Source: JBFWVD01 sp050246915 (lineage in GTDB: Bacteria; Actinomycetota; Acidimicrobiia; Acidimicrobiales; Ilumatobacteraceae). Taken from it: a DNA stretch of 6,135 bases. The position numbers and the translations under genes were made by a program. The DNA lies in contig JBFWVD010000161.1 in NCBI GenBank assembly GCA_050246915.1, positions 1 to 6,135 on the forward strand. The letters are read 5' to 3'. The notes beneath the pieces are model-generated. The model saw only the letters and a list, made by a program, of their open reading frames with translations, did no database searches and was not told the DNA's origin. Shown piece by piece: positions 1-5,802 of the stretch (positions are counted from its first letter, which is position 1; every line of letters starts with the position of its first letter).

Positions 1-774
1 CACGCCAACGCCCGGCGGCGCACGCAGATGGTGACGACGTTCGTCGACATCGACCGCGGCCGACTCCTGGATCTCGTCCCGGGCCGCTCCGGCGACGTCG
101 TGCGTGCCTGGGTCGGCGAGCAGCATCCCGAGTGGCCGGGACAGATCGACGTCGCCGCGATCGACGCCTTCCGCGGCTACGCCACCGCGATCGCCGACGT
201 CCTTCCCGACGCGACCTTGGTCATCGATCACTTCCACGCGATCCGCCTCGCCTCCGAGGCCGTCAACGACGTCCGTCGCCGCGTGCAACAAGACCAGCTC
301 GGTCACCGCGGCCACACCAACGACCCGCTCTACGGCATCCGCCGACTGCTCTTGATGACCTGGCGGAACCTCAACGACCGCGGCTGGGAGCGACTGCGGG
401 CCGGACTCGCCGCCGGCGACCCCGACGGTGAAGTCGCCGCCGTCTGGCTCGCCCGTGAGCTGCTCTCGGAGGTCTACGCCGCATCGGACCTGACCGCCGC
501 ACGGCGGCGGTTGATCGTGTTCTTCCAACACGCCGCCGACGCGGATGTCCCCGAACTCAGCCGCCTGGCGAAGACGATCGACCGCTGGCGCGACGAGGTG
601 TTGAACTACCACCGCACCGGCGGCGCCTCCAACGGACCCACCGAAGCCGTCAACCTGCGCATCGAGAAGATCCGCCGCATCGGCCACGGCTACCGCAACT
701 TCGACAACTACCGACGCCGACTCCTCCTCGGCTGCGGCATGCAATGGACTACAGTCCCCACCCGCAGAATCTGA
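1..774 (+). CDS. ISL3-family transposase, C-terminal part (5' end outside window)
   Basis: This is the catalytic C-terminal part of an ISL3-family DDE transposase, which cuts and rejoins the ends of its own insertion sequence. The frame is open from the first base (codon 1 = H), so the ATG at 28 is an internal Met and not the start. Counting from the window edge there are 257 residues. Family signatures seen are a TFVDIDRGR strand near residues 13-21, IDAFRGYA with an acidic residue at 55, VIDHFHAIRLA (D76), and near the C-terminus SNGPTEAVN (the likely catalytic Glu, 215) followed by GHGYRNFDNYRRRLLL. Family members are about 400-430 residues, so roughly 150 residues are missing to the left: the zinc-binding N-terminus, the HTH and probably the first catalytic Asp. 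The product stops at TGA (772-774) a little earlier than I expect for the family. Whether the full gene is intact cannot be judged here. Confidence 0.9.
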   Translation, partial: HANARRRTQMVTTFVDIDRGRLLDLVPGRSGDVVRAWVGEQHPEWPGQIDVAAIDAFRGYATAIADVLPDATLVIDHFHAIRLASEAVNDVRRRVQQDQLGHRGHTNDPLYGIRRLLLMTWRNLNDRGWERLRAGLAAGDPDGEVAAVWLARELLSEVYAASDLTAARRRLIVFFQHAADADVPELSRLAKTIDRWRDEVLNYHRTGGASNGPTEAVNLRIEKIRRIGHGYRNFDNYRRRLLLGCGMQWTTVPTRRI

Positions 775-800
775 GGCCGCAACACAGCGATCGCCGCGTA
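1..800 (+). mobile_element. ISL3-family insertion sequence, right-hand portion, right end unresolved
   Basis: The transposase fragment implies an ISL3-type element extending in from the left. Its right terminal inverted repeat should lie just after, or overlap, the end of the gene. The stretch around 755-800 is the likely place, but the matching left end is outside the window, so no inverted-repeat comparison or check for the 8-bp target duplication typical of the family is possible. The end coordinate is approximate. Confidence 0.4.
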
Positions 801-1223
801 GAGCCGGATTTCGAGGTCCGACTGCCCGTCCCTCGCCGCGTGTCCGACGGTCGGGGACGCTGGTGGTGTCGATCGGCCCAGCGATGACGGCGGCGTCGAT
901 CCGCTCGCTCGTAGGCCCGCAGTCGTGCGGCGGAGCGGGGTCGTCTGTCCGCTCTCTCGAGCGCGGATACCGAGCGAGCATGGCGCAGCGGAAGTGGCCC
1001 GGGATCGGCCATTATGCGGTTGTCGCTGCGCCACGAAAACGCAAATGGTAACCACCAGCGTCGTGTGCCACGCTTTCGACCCCGTCAGACCACCGGCAAC
1101 CCATCGATCAGGTACTTCGCGCCGGCAGACGCCTTCATGTGTGTCTATCAACCGCGCAACTCGGATCACACGCCCGAAACAATCGCCCCACCACGATCAC
1201 TAGGAATCTCATGACCGAACAGG
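775..1223. other. 449-bp stretch without a supportable gene
   Basis: This stretch lies between the ISL3 transposase stop and the stop codon of the minus-strand surface-protein gene. Open frames exist on both strands (for example 708-1169 on the minus strand), but their Arg/Ser/Pro-rich translations match no family I recognise and look like chance high-GC frames. The first part probably contains the right end of the ISL3 element. The one clear structure is a nested inverted repeat at 981-1033. I found no convincing Rho-independent terminator for the minus-strand gene ending at 1224. The region could be decayed coding DNA left by earlier insertions, but I cannot identify a source gene. Confidence 0.5.
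981..1033. repeat. Nested inverted repeat (10-bp perfect outer arms)
   Basis: TGGCGCAGCG at 981-990 is the exact reverse complement of CGCTGCGCCA at 1024-1033. Inside the 33-bp spacer a second pair, TGGCC (995-999) and GGCCA (1007-1011), extends by a G-T and an A-T pair to 993-1013, with a 7-nt loop. Together they could form a long two-part hairpin in RNA or single-stranded DNA. No T-run follows on either strand, so a Rho-independent terminator is unlikely. It could be an end of a degraded mobile element or a protein-binding site; its function is unknown. Confidence 0.6.
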
Positions 1224-3920
1224 TTAGGTCGAACCTCCGGAATTGAAGCTCATGCAGCGCACAACTTCAGATGCGGCGTTCGTTGGATTGATCTTGATAA
1301 GCGTTCCGGCCGAACAAGCACCGCTCGAGCCGGCGAAGCCATACATCTGACCAGAGATGAACGACAGTCCGAAGACATCGAAGAACGGGGCGAGGTTGCC
1401 GATCGGCGCGGCGGCTCCATTCGATGGGTTGATGACCGCGAGCTGTTCACCGCTCGAGAAGTTCCAGACCGACGCGTACAGCGTCCCATTCGGGCCCACG
1501 AGCAGATCACCGCTCGATCGGATAAGAAAGCCGTATGACCCGACGGATTGCATCGTTCGGGCATCCACGTTGATCCGGAAGAAGCCTCCGCTGTCTGATG
1601 CGGCGTACAGCGTCGCCGATGAAGCATAGGCCAAGGCATTGATGCCGATGACCGGATAGTTCATCAGTAGCGTCGCGTTGCCGGTTGTCTTGTCGATTCG
1701 GTACAACGACTGGAAGCTCGTCCCATACAGCTCCCCTTGAGGTGTTTCGGCGACGTCGGTGAGAATCACGGGTGAACCGGAGACGGTGACTGGCCCGATC
1801 AGCTGATCGGCGGTCGGCGAGACCTGCCACAGCGACGACGGTGTCGAGGGGTCGACGTACGATGCCGCGTACACGCCGGAGACGACTGGTGTCACGCACA
1901 CCTGTTGGTCGTTCGCGAGTTGACGGGAAAACTCCGCGACCTCGAAGTTCCACCGCTTGACCCAAAGCTCGAGCCGGAACCCGAGCGTCGCTATGAAGTC
2001 CGTGGTCAAGTTCATGCATTCAAGATTCGAAGTGCTGAGCGTCAGCTCCCATCGTGGACCGAACGCACCGAAGATCCCGGCTTGCGCGTTCGCTGACGCA
2101 TATCCGCCGCCGAACATGAGCGACAGGTCACCTCCAGCAAACAGGCTCGCATCGATCCGGGCGTCTCCGCCGAATGCGACAGGGTCCGCGCTGTGACCTG
2201 AGCTGGCCTGTGGAAGGCCGAAGCCATCCTGAATAAAGCTGACCGAGAAGTAGTGTCGCTGAGACAAACTCAGCCCGGCTGATGCACTGACTTCGAATTT
2301 GATCGCTGGTTCGAGATTCACGGTAACGGGGATCCCCATTACATTGGCCACCGGTACACGCAACCGGAAGTTTCGTCGGAACGTCGGCGAGAGTTCGCAG
2401 CTGAAAGAGGCCTTCGCGCGGAACTCAACGCTAGCGACGAATTCACCCTTCAGCTGGAACAAGAAGAATGGAGATCCAAGAATTCCGCCGGAGCTGAAGT
2501 GGTGGAAGAACTTCGTGTTCTCGAACCGCATCGTCAGTGGGGCGTCTCCGGTGGAATCCCACAAATCATTCGGCGAGAGCAGGGACGTTCCTGTGCTGCA
2601 GATGAACGCCGATTTCGGGATAGCAAGCGGAAGGCTGTTCACCCGCGAAAATAGCTCGGAATCGTTGCTCTGAACGACCGGGACGAGCGTTGGGTTGATG
2701 GTGCCTTCGGCATCGACTTCGATACTCTCGAAGACCTCGTCCATCGACGCTGGTGCGAGAACGACGGAGATCGTCCCGTCGGCATTGACGGTCACGCTCT
2801 GCACGAGCCCGACGACTCCGTCGGGGAGGTCGGTGCTCGGCCCGACAACTAGGTGCTCGCCGACAGCCGGCGGGGTTGCGCCGGGGTGGAGGATCACGGT
2901 CTGCAACCCGGTGCCGGTCGGGGCCGAGGCGAGCACGTCACCGCCGGACAGCACTGTCGTCGTGTCTGGGATGATGACTGAACTCGTCCCCGGACTCGGT
3001 TCGGTAAACCAGCCGTTGACGTCAACGACGAGATGGGTTGCCGCCATCGTGTACAAGCACACCTGACCCCCGGCCCCGACCTTGGCGACCACCGCGTTCG
3101 GCACGGTCGAGCCAGCCACATAGTTCAAGTTCGCCGCGTTCGGACGATCTGCACCGCACGGGAACACCGTCACGAACCCGGGCCCCTGCGCCTCGGTCAC
3201 CGTCACGTTCAACACCACCGCACCAGCATCCAACGGGACCCCGCCACGCCCGACCACCGTCAACGGCGTCACCGAGTCCCCGGCACGCATCCCGACGCCG
3301 GAGAACAGCCCGTCCACCGCTGGCTGCTCACCCACCCGAGTTTCCATCAACCGAGCCGGCACCAACGGCGTGAACGACGACGCAGACGGGAACCAGCCGT
3401 TGACGTCAACGACGAGATGGGTTGCCGCCATCGTGTACAAGCACACCTGACCCCCGGCCCCGACCTTGGCGACCACCGCGTTCGGCACGGTCGAGCCAGC
3501 CACATAGTTCAAGTTCGCCGCGTTCGGACGATCTGCACCGCACGGGAACACCGTCACGAACCCGGGCCCCTGCGCCTCGGTCACCGTCACGTTCAACACC
3601 ACCGCACCAGCATCCAACGGGACCCCGCCACGCCCGACCACCGTCAACGGCGTCACCGAGTCCCCGGCACGCATCCCGACGCCGGAGAACAGCCCGTCCA
3701 CCGCTGGCTGCTCACCCACCCGAGTTTCCATCAACCGAGCCGGCACCAACGGCACGAGCGACGAACCGTCGCTCGTCACTTCAATCGCGCTCGGCGAGAA
3801 GCCTGCCTCCTCGGATGGCGCCACATCCGGTGCCGATGCGGCGACAATCGGCGTCGCCGGGACTATCAGCAACGTCGTAGCAAGCACCACGGTCGCTGCA
3901 AGCACATGCCGCCCACCCAT
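1224..3920 (-). CDS. Secreted repeat-domain surface protein with beta-propeller-like C-terminus
   Basis: This is an 898-residue protein predicted to be exported. I chose the ATG at 3920 because GGGAGG lies 6 nt upstream (3932-3927) and a signal peptide follows at once: GGRH, a hydrophobic stretch at about residues 5-28, and possible cleavage near AASA-PDV (about residue 30). Upstream in-frame starts at 3956 and 4040 would add a polar leader with no comparable ribosome site. Residues 57-177 and 185-305 are identical 121-residue domains, each opening PLVPARLMETRVGE, closing VVDVNGWF and holding two Cys that could pair. Residues 306-680 are beta-rich and unrecognised. Residues about 681-898 contain four LY(G/A)-type blades with '.L..I(D/N)..(T/S)G' spacing (near 731, 770, 813, 858), resembling SMP-30/NHL-type propellers. 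There is no LPXTG motif or C-terminal membrane anchor, so it is probably released or held non-covalently. A role in adhesion or binding is inference only. GC content falls sharply after the repeats. Confidence 0.85.
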   Translation of the reverse strand: MGGRHVLAATVVLATTLLIVPATPIVAASAPDVAPSEEAGFSPSAIEVTSDGSSLVPLVPARLMETRVGEQPAVDGLFSGVGMRAGDSVTPLTVVGRGGVPLDAGAVVLNVTVTEAQGPGFVTVFPCGADRPNAANLNYVAGSTVPNAVVAKVGAGGQVCLYTMAATHLVVDVNGWFPSASSFTPLVPARLMETRVGEQPAVDGLFSGVGMRAGDSVTPLTVVGRGGVPLDAGAVVLNVTVTEAQGPGFVTVFPCGADRPNAANLNYVAGSTVPNAVVAKVGAGGQVCLYTMAATHLVVDVNGWFTEPSPGTSSVIIPDTTTVLSGGDVLASAPTGTGLQTVILHPGATPPAVGEHLVVGPSTDLPDGVVGLVQSVTVNADGTISVVLAPASMDEVFESIEVDAEGTINPTLVPVVQSNDSELFSRVNSLPLAIPKSAFICSTGTSLLSPNDLWDSTGDAPLTMRFENTKFFHHFSSGGILGSPFFLFQLKGEFVASVEFRAKASFSCELSPTFRRNFRLRVPVANVMGIPVTVNLEPAIKFEVSASAGLSLSQRHYFSVSFIQDGFGLPQASSGHSADPVAFGGDARIDASLFAGGDLSLMFGGGYASANAQAGIFGAFGPRWELTLSTSNLECMNLTTDFIATLGFRLELWVKRWNFEVAEFSRQLANDQQVCVTPVVSGVYAASYVDPSTPSSLWQVSPTADQLIGPVTVSGSPVILTDVAETPQGELYGTSFQSLYRIDKTTGNATLLMNYPVIGINALAYASSATLYAASDSGGFFRINVDARTMQSVGSYGFLIRSSGDLLVGPNGTLYASVWNFSSGEQLAVINPSNGAAAPIGNLAPFFDVFGLSFISGQMYGFAGSSGACSAGTLIKINPTNAASEVVRCMSFNSGGST
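3007..3369 (-). repeat. 363-bp perfect tandem repeat, copy 2 (C-terminal copy in the protein)
   Basis: This is base-for-base identical to 3391-3753, with a period of 384 bp. It encodes residues 185-305 of the minus-strand surface protein. Identity stops abruptly on both sides (3006 A against 3390 G; 3370 G against 3754 A). The 21-bp linker at 3370-3390 separates the copies and encodes PSASSFT. Confidence 0.97.
3391..3753 (-). repeat. 363-bp perfect tandem repeat, copy 1 (N-terminal copy in the protein)
   Basis: This is the identical partner of 3007-3369 and encodes residues 57-177 of the surface protein. All synonymous positions match across 121 codons, which points to recent duplication or ongoing gene conversion rather than selection on the protein alone. 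Confidence 0.97.
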
Positions 3921-3926
3921 AGCGTT

Positions 3927-3932
3927 CCTCCC
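3927..3932 (-). promoter_or_regulatory. Ribosome binding site deciding the surface-protein start
   Basis: On the minus strand GGGAGG is followed by AACGCT and then ATG at 3920. This strong Shine-Dalgarno match with a 6-nt spacer selects the start that places the signal peptide at the very N-terminus, over in-frame ATGs at 3956 and 4040. Confidence 0.8.
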
Positions 3933-4113
3933 GCTCAGACACGCAAACCGTACCATCGCCTTGATGATGCGGGAACATCGCCCGAAGTGTGCGGCTGGCG
4001 GAGGCTCATAACATCCGAGGGCAGCGTGACCTTCTGGCAATCGTCCGAGGCAGACGATGTCCGATATCCACCGCGATGCGTTCGCCGCAGGCGCCTCGAT
4101 GGCGCCCCCTGTC
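3933..4113. other. Upstream region of the minus-strand surface gene, left flank of the IS3 element
   Basis: This intergenic DNA should contain the promoter of the minus-strand gene, but I could not pick a convincing -35/-10 pair. A short inverted repeat, GGCGCC-TCGAT-GGCGCC, sits at 4090-4106, 7 bp from the IS end. It could be an operator or simply reflect local composition. Longer frames crossing this stretch lack family matches. Confidence 0.4.
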
Positions 4114-4136
4114 TGTCAGGGTGACGTGAGACAGCT
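4114..4136 (+). repeat. IS3 element left terminal inverted repeat
   Basis: This 23-bp sequence starts TGTCAGGG and contains GTGAGACA at 4126-4133. Aligned with the reverse complement of 5625-5646 it matches at 17 of 23 positions with one single-base gap; the TGTCA end and the GTGAGACA block are exact. It is the expected transposase binding and cleavage site. Confidence 0.8.
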
Positions 4137-4183
4137 GCGGTAGCCCACCATGCCTACGGGGCGAGACCGGAGCATCTACACCG

Positions 4184-4615
4184 ATGACCATGACGACTGC
4201 ATCTCTGCTCGCGCGCGCCCATGATGGCGTGGTGGACGAGCCCGACCCGGCCGCCCGGCCACGGCGGCGAAGCTTCACCGTCGAGTACAAGGCCCGAATC
4301 TTGGCCGAGTACGACGCGCTCGCGCACGGCTCGGAGGAGCGTGGCGCGCTGCTCCGCCGGGAAGGTCTGTACACCTCGCACCTGGCGGAGTGGCGCAAGG
4401 CCCGTGACGCGGGAGCCCGCGACGGCCTGGCCCCGAAGCCGAAGGCGCGCCGGTCGCCCGAGCAGGTCGAGGTCGAGAAGCTGCGCCGGCGCAACGAGCG
4501 GCTGGAGGCGGAACTGGCCCGCACGAAGCTCGCGTTGGAGATCACGGGAAAAGCACACGCGCTCTTGGAACTGCTCTCCGAGAGCGCGGACTGCGATCCG
4601 AAGTCGAAGCCGTGA
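4184..4615 (+). CDS. IS3-family transposase OrfA (HTH and leucine-zipper protein)
   Basis: This 143-residue protein is the DNA-binding half of the IS3 transposase. Residues about 29-75 (RSFTVEYKARILAEYDA to HLAEWRKAR) form the helix-turn-helix region of the IS3/IS911 OrfA family. Residues about 93-133 form a charged coiled coil (EKLRRRNERLEAELA, then LALE) that in this family mediates dimerisation. The start at 4184 is chosen because GGAG at 4169-4172 precedes it, though at a long spacing of 11 nt; the ATG at 4190 is an alternative. The stop TGA overlaps the GTG of orfB (GTGA). At codons 122-123 (Gly-Lys) the gene carries a slippery sequence predicted to divert some ribosomes into orfB. Alone, OrfA is usually a regulator of transposition. 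Confidence 0.9.
   Translation: MTMTTASLLARAHDGVVDEPDPAARPRRRSFTVEYKARILAEYDALAHGSEERGALLRREGLYTSHLAEWRKARDAGARDGLAPKPKARRSPEQVEVEKLRRRNERLEAELARTKLALEITGKAHALLELLSESADCDPKSKP
4546..4588 (+). promoter_or_regulatory. Programmed -1 frameshift signal: G_GGA_AAA plus hairpin
   Basis: The heptamer GGGAAAA (4546-4552) is in the right phase for the X_XXY_YYZ rule in the orfA frame (ACG GGA AAA GCA). Five nucleotides later a 12-bp stem begins: 4558-4569 pairs with 4577-4588 with no mismatch and one G-U pair, closing a 7-nt loop (4570-4576). A slip of -1 continues at AGC (4552) in the orfB frame, which is open from there to 5622. The product would be a 479-residue OrfAB fusion: 123 residues from orfA, 20 bridging residues and 336 from orfB. 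Such signals are established for IS3-family members such as IS150 and IS911; efficiency here is unknown. Confidence 0.8.
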
Positions 4616-5622
4616 TCGAGGTGCACTTCAACGACCTCGAGGCGGTCACGTCGACCAAGCAGGCGTGCGTGCTGCTGGGCGCGTCGCGAGCCACGGTGTA
4701 TCGGCGGCGACGGCCGCCGGTGAGTGGCCCGCCGGCGTCCCGTCCCACGCCACCGAACTCGCTGAGCGAGGTCGAACGCCAGCACATCCTGGCGGTGCTG
4801 CGCTCTGAGGAGTACTGCGACTTGGCACCCGCCCAGGTGTGGGCCCGCCTCCTCGATGACGGCATCTACCTGTGTTCGATCTCCACCATGTACCGGCTGC
4901 TCGCCGTCGCCGGTGAGAACCGGGAGCGGCGCCGCCAGCGGACCCACCCGGCCCGCAAGAAGCCCGAGCTCATCGCCCGCCGACCCAACCAGGTGTGGTC
5001 GTGGGACATAACGAAGCTGCAGGGCCCTGAGCGCGGCGTCTACTACGAGCTGTTCGTCATCATCGACATCTTCAGCCGCTACGTCGTCGGCTGGATGGTG
5101 TCGCTGGCCGAGACCGGTGAGCTCGCCGAGGCGTTCATCGCGGACGCGCTCGCTGTCCATGGCATCGACCGTGATCAGCTCACCCTGCACGCCGATCGCG
5201 GCACATCGATGACCTCCAAACCCCTGGCGCAGCTGCTCGTCGACCTCGGCGTCGCCCGCAGCCACAGCCGCCCCCACGTGAGCAACGACAACCCGTATTC
5301 GGAGGCGAACTTCAAGACCCTCAAGTACTGCCCGGCGTTCCCCGGACGGTTCGGCTCGATCGAGGACGCCCGGGCGTTCTGCTCGGTGTTCTTCGATCAC
5401 TACAACCATGTCCACCGCCACGCCGGCCTTGGCCTGCACACCCCGGCGTCGGTCCACTTCGGCACCGCCGGCGAGATCCGCGCCCAGCGGGCCGTCACCC
5501 TCGACGCCGCCTACGCCGCCAACCCCGACAGGTTCCGGCACCGCCGACCCCAGCCGCCGAAGCTGCCCACCGTCGCCTGGATCAACGAACCGACACCCGA
5601 AGCACTCATCAAATCCGCATGA
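4612..5622 (+). CDS. IS3-family transposase OrfB (DDE integrase-like catalytic part)
   Basis: This 336-residue protein is the catalytic half of the IS3 transposase. An HTH_21-like region spans about residues 46-100, followed by the retroviral-integrase (rve) fold from about 125. The catalytic triad is visible: D132 in WSWDIT, D195 in LHADRG and E231 in NPYSEANFKTLKY, with exactly 35 residues between the second Asp and the Glu, the family D(35)E spacing. The YNHVHRHAGLGLHTPASVH segment near 264-282 is the usual family C-terminal motif. The annotated GTG start overlaps the orfA stop, which allows translational coupling, but its ribosome site is weak and the frame is open further upstream. The functional enzyme is probably the OrfAB frameshift fusion. 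I see no truncation or missing catalytic residue. Confidence 0.93.
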   Translation: MIEVHFNDLEAVTSTKQACVLLGASRATVYRRRRPPVSGPPASRPTPPNSLSEVERQHILAVLRSEEYCDLAPAQVWARLLDDGIYLCSISTMYRLLAVAGENRERRRQRTHPARKKPELIARRPNQVWSWDITKLQGPERGVYYELFVIIDIFSRYVVGWMVSLAETGELAEAFIADALAVHGIDRDQLTLHADRGTSMTSKPLAQLLVDLGVARSHSRPHVSNDNPYSEANFKTLKYCPAFPGRFGSIEDARAFCSVFFDHYNHVHRHAGLGLHTPASVHFGTAGEIRAQRAVTLDAAYAANPDRFRHRRPQPPKLPTVAWINEPTPEALIKSA

Positions 5623-5624
5623 GA

Positions 5625-5646
5625 AGTTGTCTCACCGGCCTTGACA
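5625..5646 (-). repeat. IS3 element right terminal inverted repeat
   Basis: This 22-bp sequence begins 3 bases after the orfB stop and ends TTGACA. Its reverse complement starts TGTCAAGG and contains GTGAGACA, matching the left end at 4114-4136. Its last five bases are also the first five of a 19-bp direct repeat that continues outside the element (5642-5660). Confidence 0.8.
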
Positions 5647-5660
5647 GGTTCCGGCCCGGT
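5642..5660 (+). repeat. 19-bp imperfect direct repeat, copy 1
   Basis: TGACAGGTTCCGGCCCGGT matches 5760-5778 at 17 of 19 positions. It straddles the right boundary of the IS3 element, with five bases inside and fourteen outside. Confidence 0.6.
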
Positions 5661-5759
5661 ATCAGGCGCCGTGTTGCCTCGCTGTCGCCGTGTGTCATCA
5701 CTCTGCGTGGCCAGAGACCTGTGGTCTGGGCCGAACCACCCATTCCCTCCCCGGAACGC

Positions 5760-5778
5760 TGACAGGTACCGTCCCGGT
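5760..5778 (+). repeat. 19-bp imperfect direct repeat, copy 2
   Basis: TGACAGGTACCGTCCCGGT lies 24 bp upstream of the start codon at 5803, in the leader or promoter area of the plus-strand surface gene. It may be a regulatory site. The identical spacing of its GC blocks with copy 1 argues against pure chance but does not prove function. Confidence 0.55.
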
Positions 5779-5802
5779 CAATTCCACAGGGCGGGGGCGG
5801 GC

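Larger units (their letters stand above)
4114..5646 (+). mobile_element. Complete IS3-family insertion sequence (about 1533 bp)
   Basis: The element is bounded by imperfect inverted repeats that begin TGTCA on the left and end TGACA on the right, fitting the TG...CA ends usual in the IS3 family. Between them lie orfA and orfB in the -1 frame relation, covering almost the whole element, and a -1 frameshift signal. The size is within the normal 1.2-1.6 kb range. No matching 3-4 bp target duplication is visible: GTC precedes the left end and GGT follows the right. Both orfs are intact, so the element may be active, or may have been until recently. It separates two divergent surface-protein genes. 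Confidence 0.88.

Noticed and set aside
981..1033. Integron attC site or Rho-independent terminator
   Set aside because: No RYYYAAC/GTTRRRY core sites flank the arms, and no T-run follows the hairpin on either strand.
708..1169. Minus-strand open frame (153 aa) after the ISL3 transposase
   Set aside because: It overlaps the transposase end, has no good ribosome site and no recognisable motif; its Arg/Ser/Pro/Thr-rich content fits a chance frame.
3007..3753. CRISPR-like or phase-variable short repeat array
   Set aside because: There are only two long units, both in frame within a coding sequence, with a 21-bp coding linker; this is protein-domain duplication.
3033..4124. Long plus-strand open frame (363 aa) with an internal duplication
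   Set aside because: It is the antisense shadow of the surface-protein gene: its duplication simply mirrors the 363-bp repeat, its composition is His/Arg/Pro-rich without any domain, and the opposite strand has a strong ribosome site, signal peptide and recognisable domain.
4006..5541. Minus-strand open frame (511 aa) across the IS3 element
   Set aside because: It is antisense to orfA and orfB, which carry clear HTH and DDE motifs. Open antisense frames are common in high-GC genes, and its translation shows no family signature.
1..5646. Composite transposon formed by the two insertion sequences around the surface gene
   Set aside because: The flanking elements belong to different families (ISL3 and IS3) with unrelated ends, so they could not mobilise the intervening gene as one unit.
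5641..5670. TTGACA at 5641-5646 as a -35 promoter box, possibly an outward promoter at the IS end
   Set aside because: At 16-18 bp spacing there is no acceptable -10 hexamer (the sequence there is GC-rich), and the hexamer is explained by the terminal repeat.
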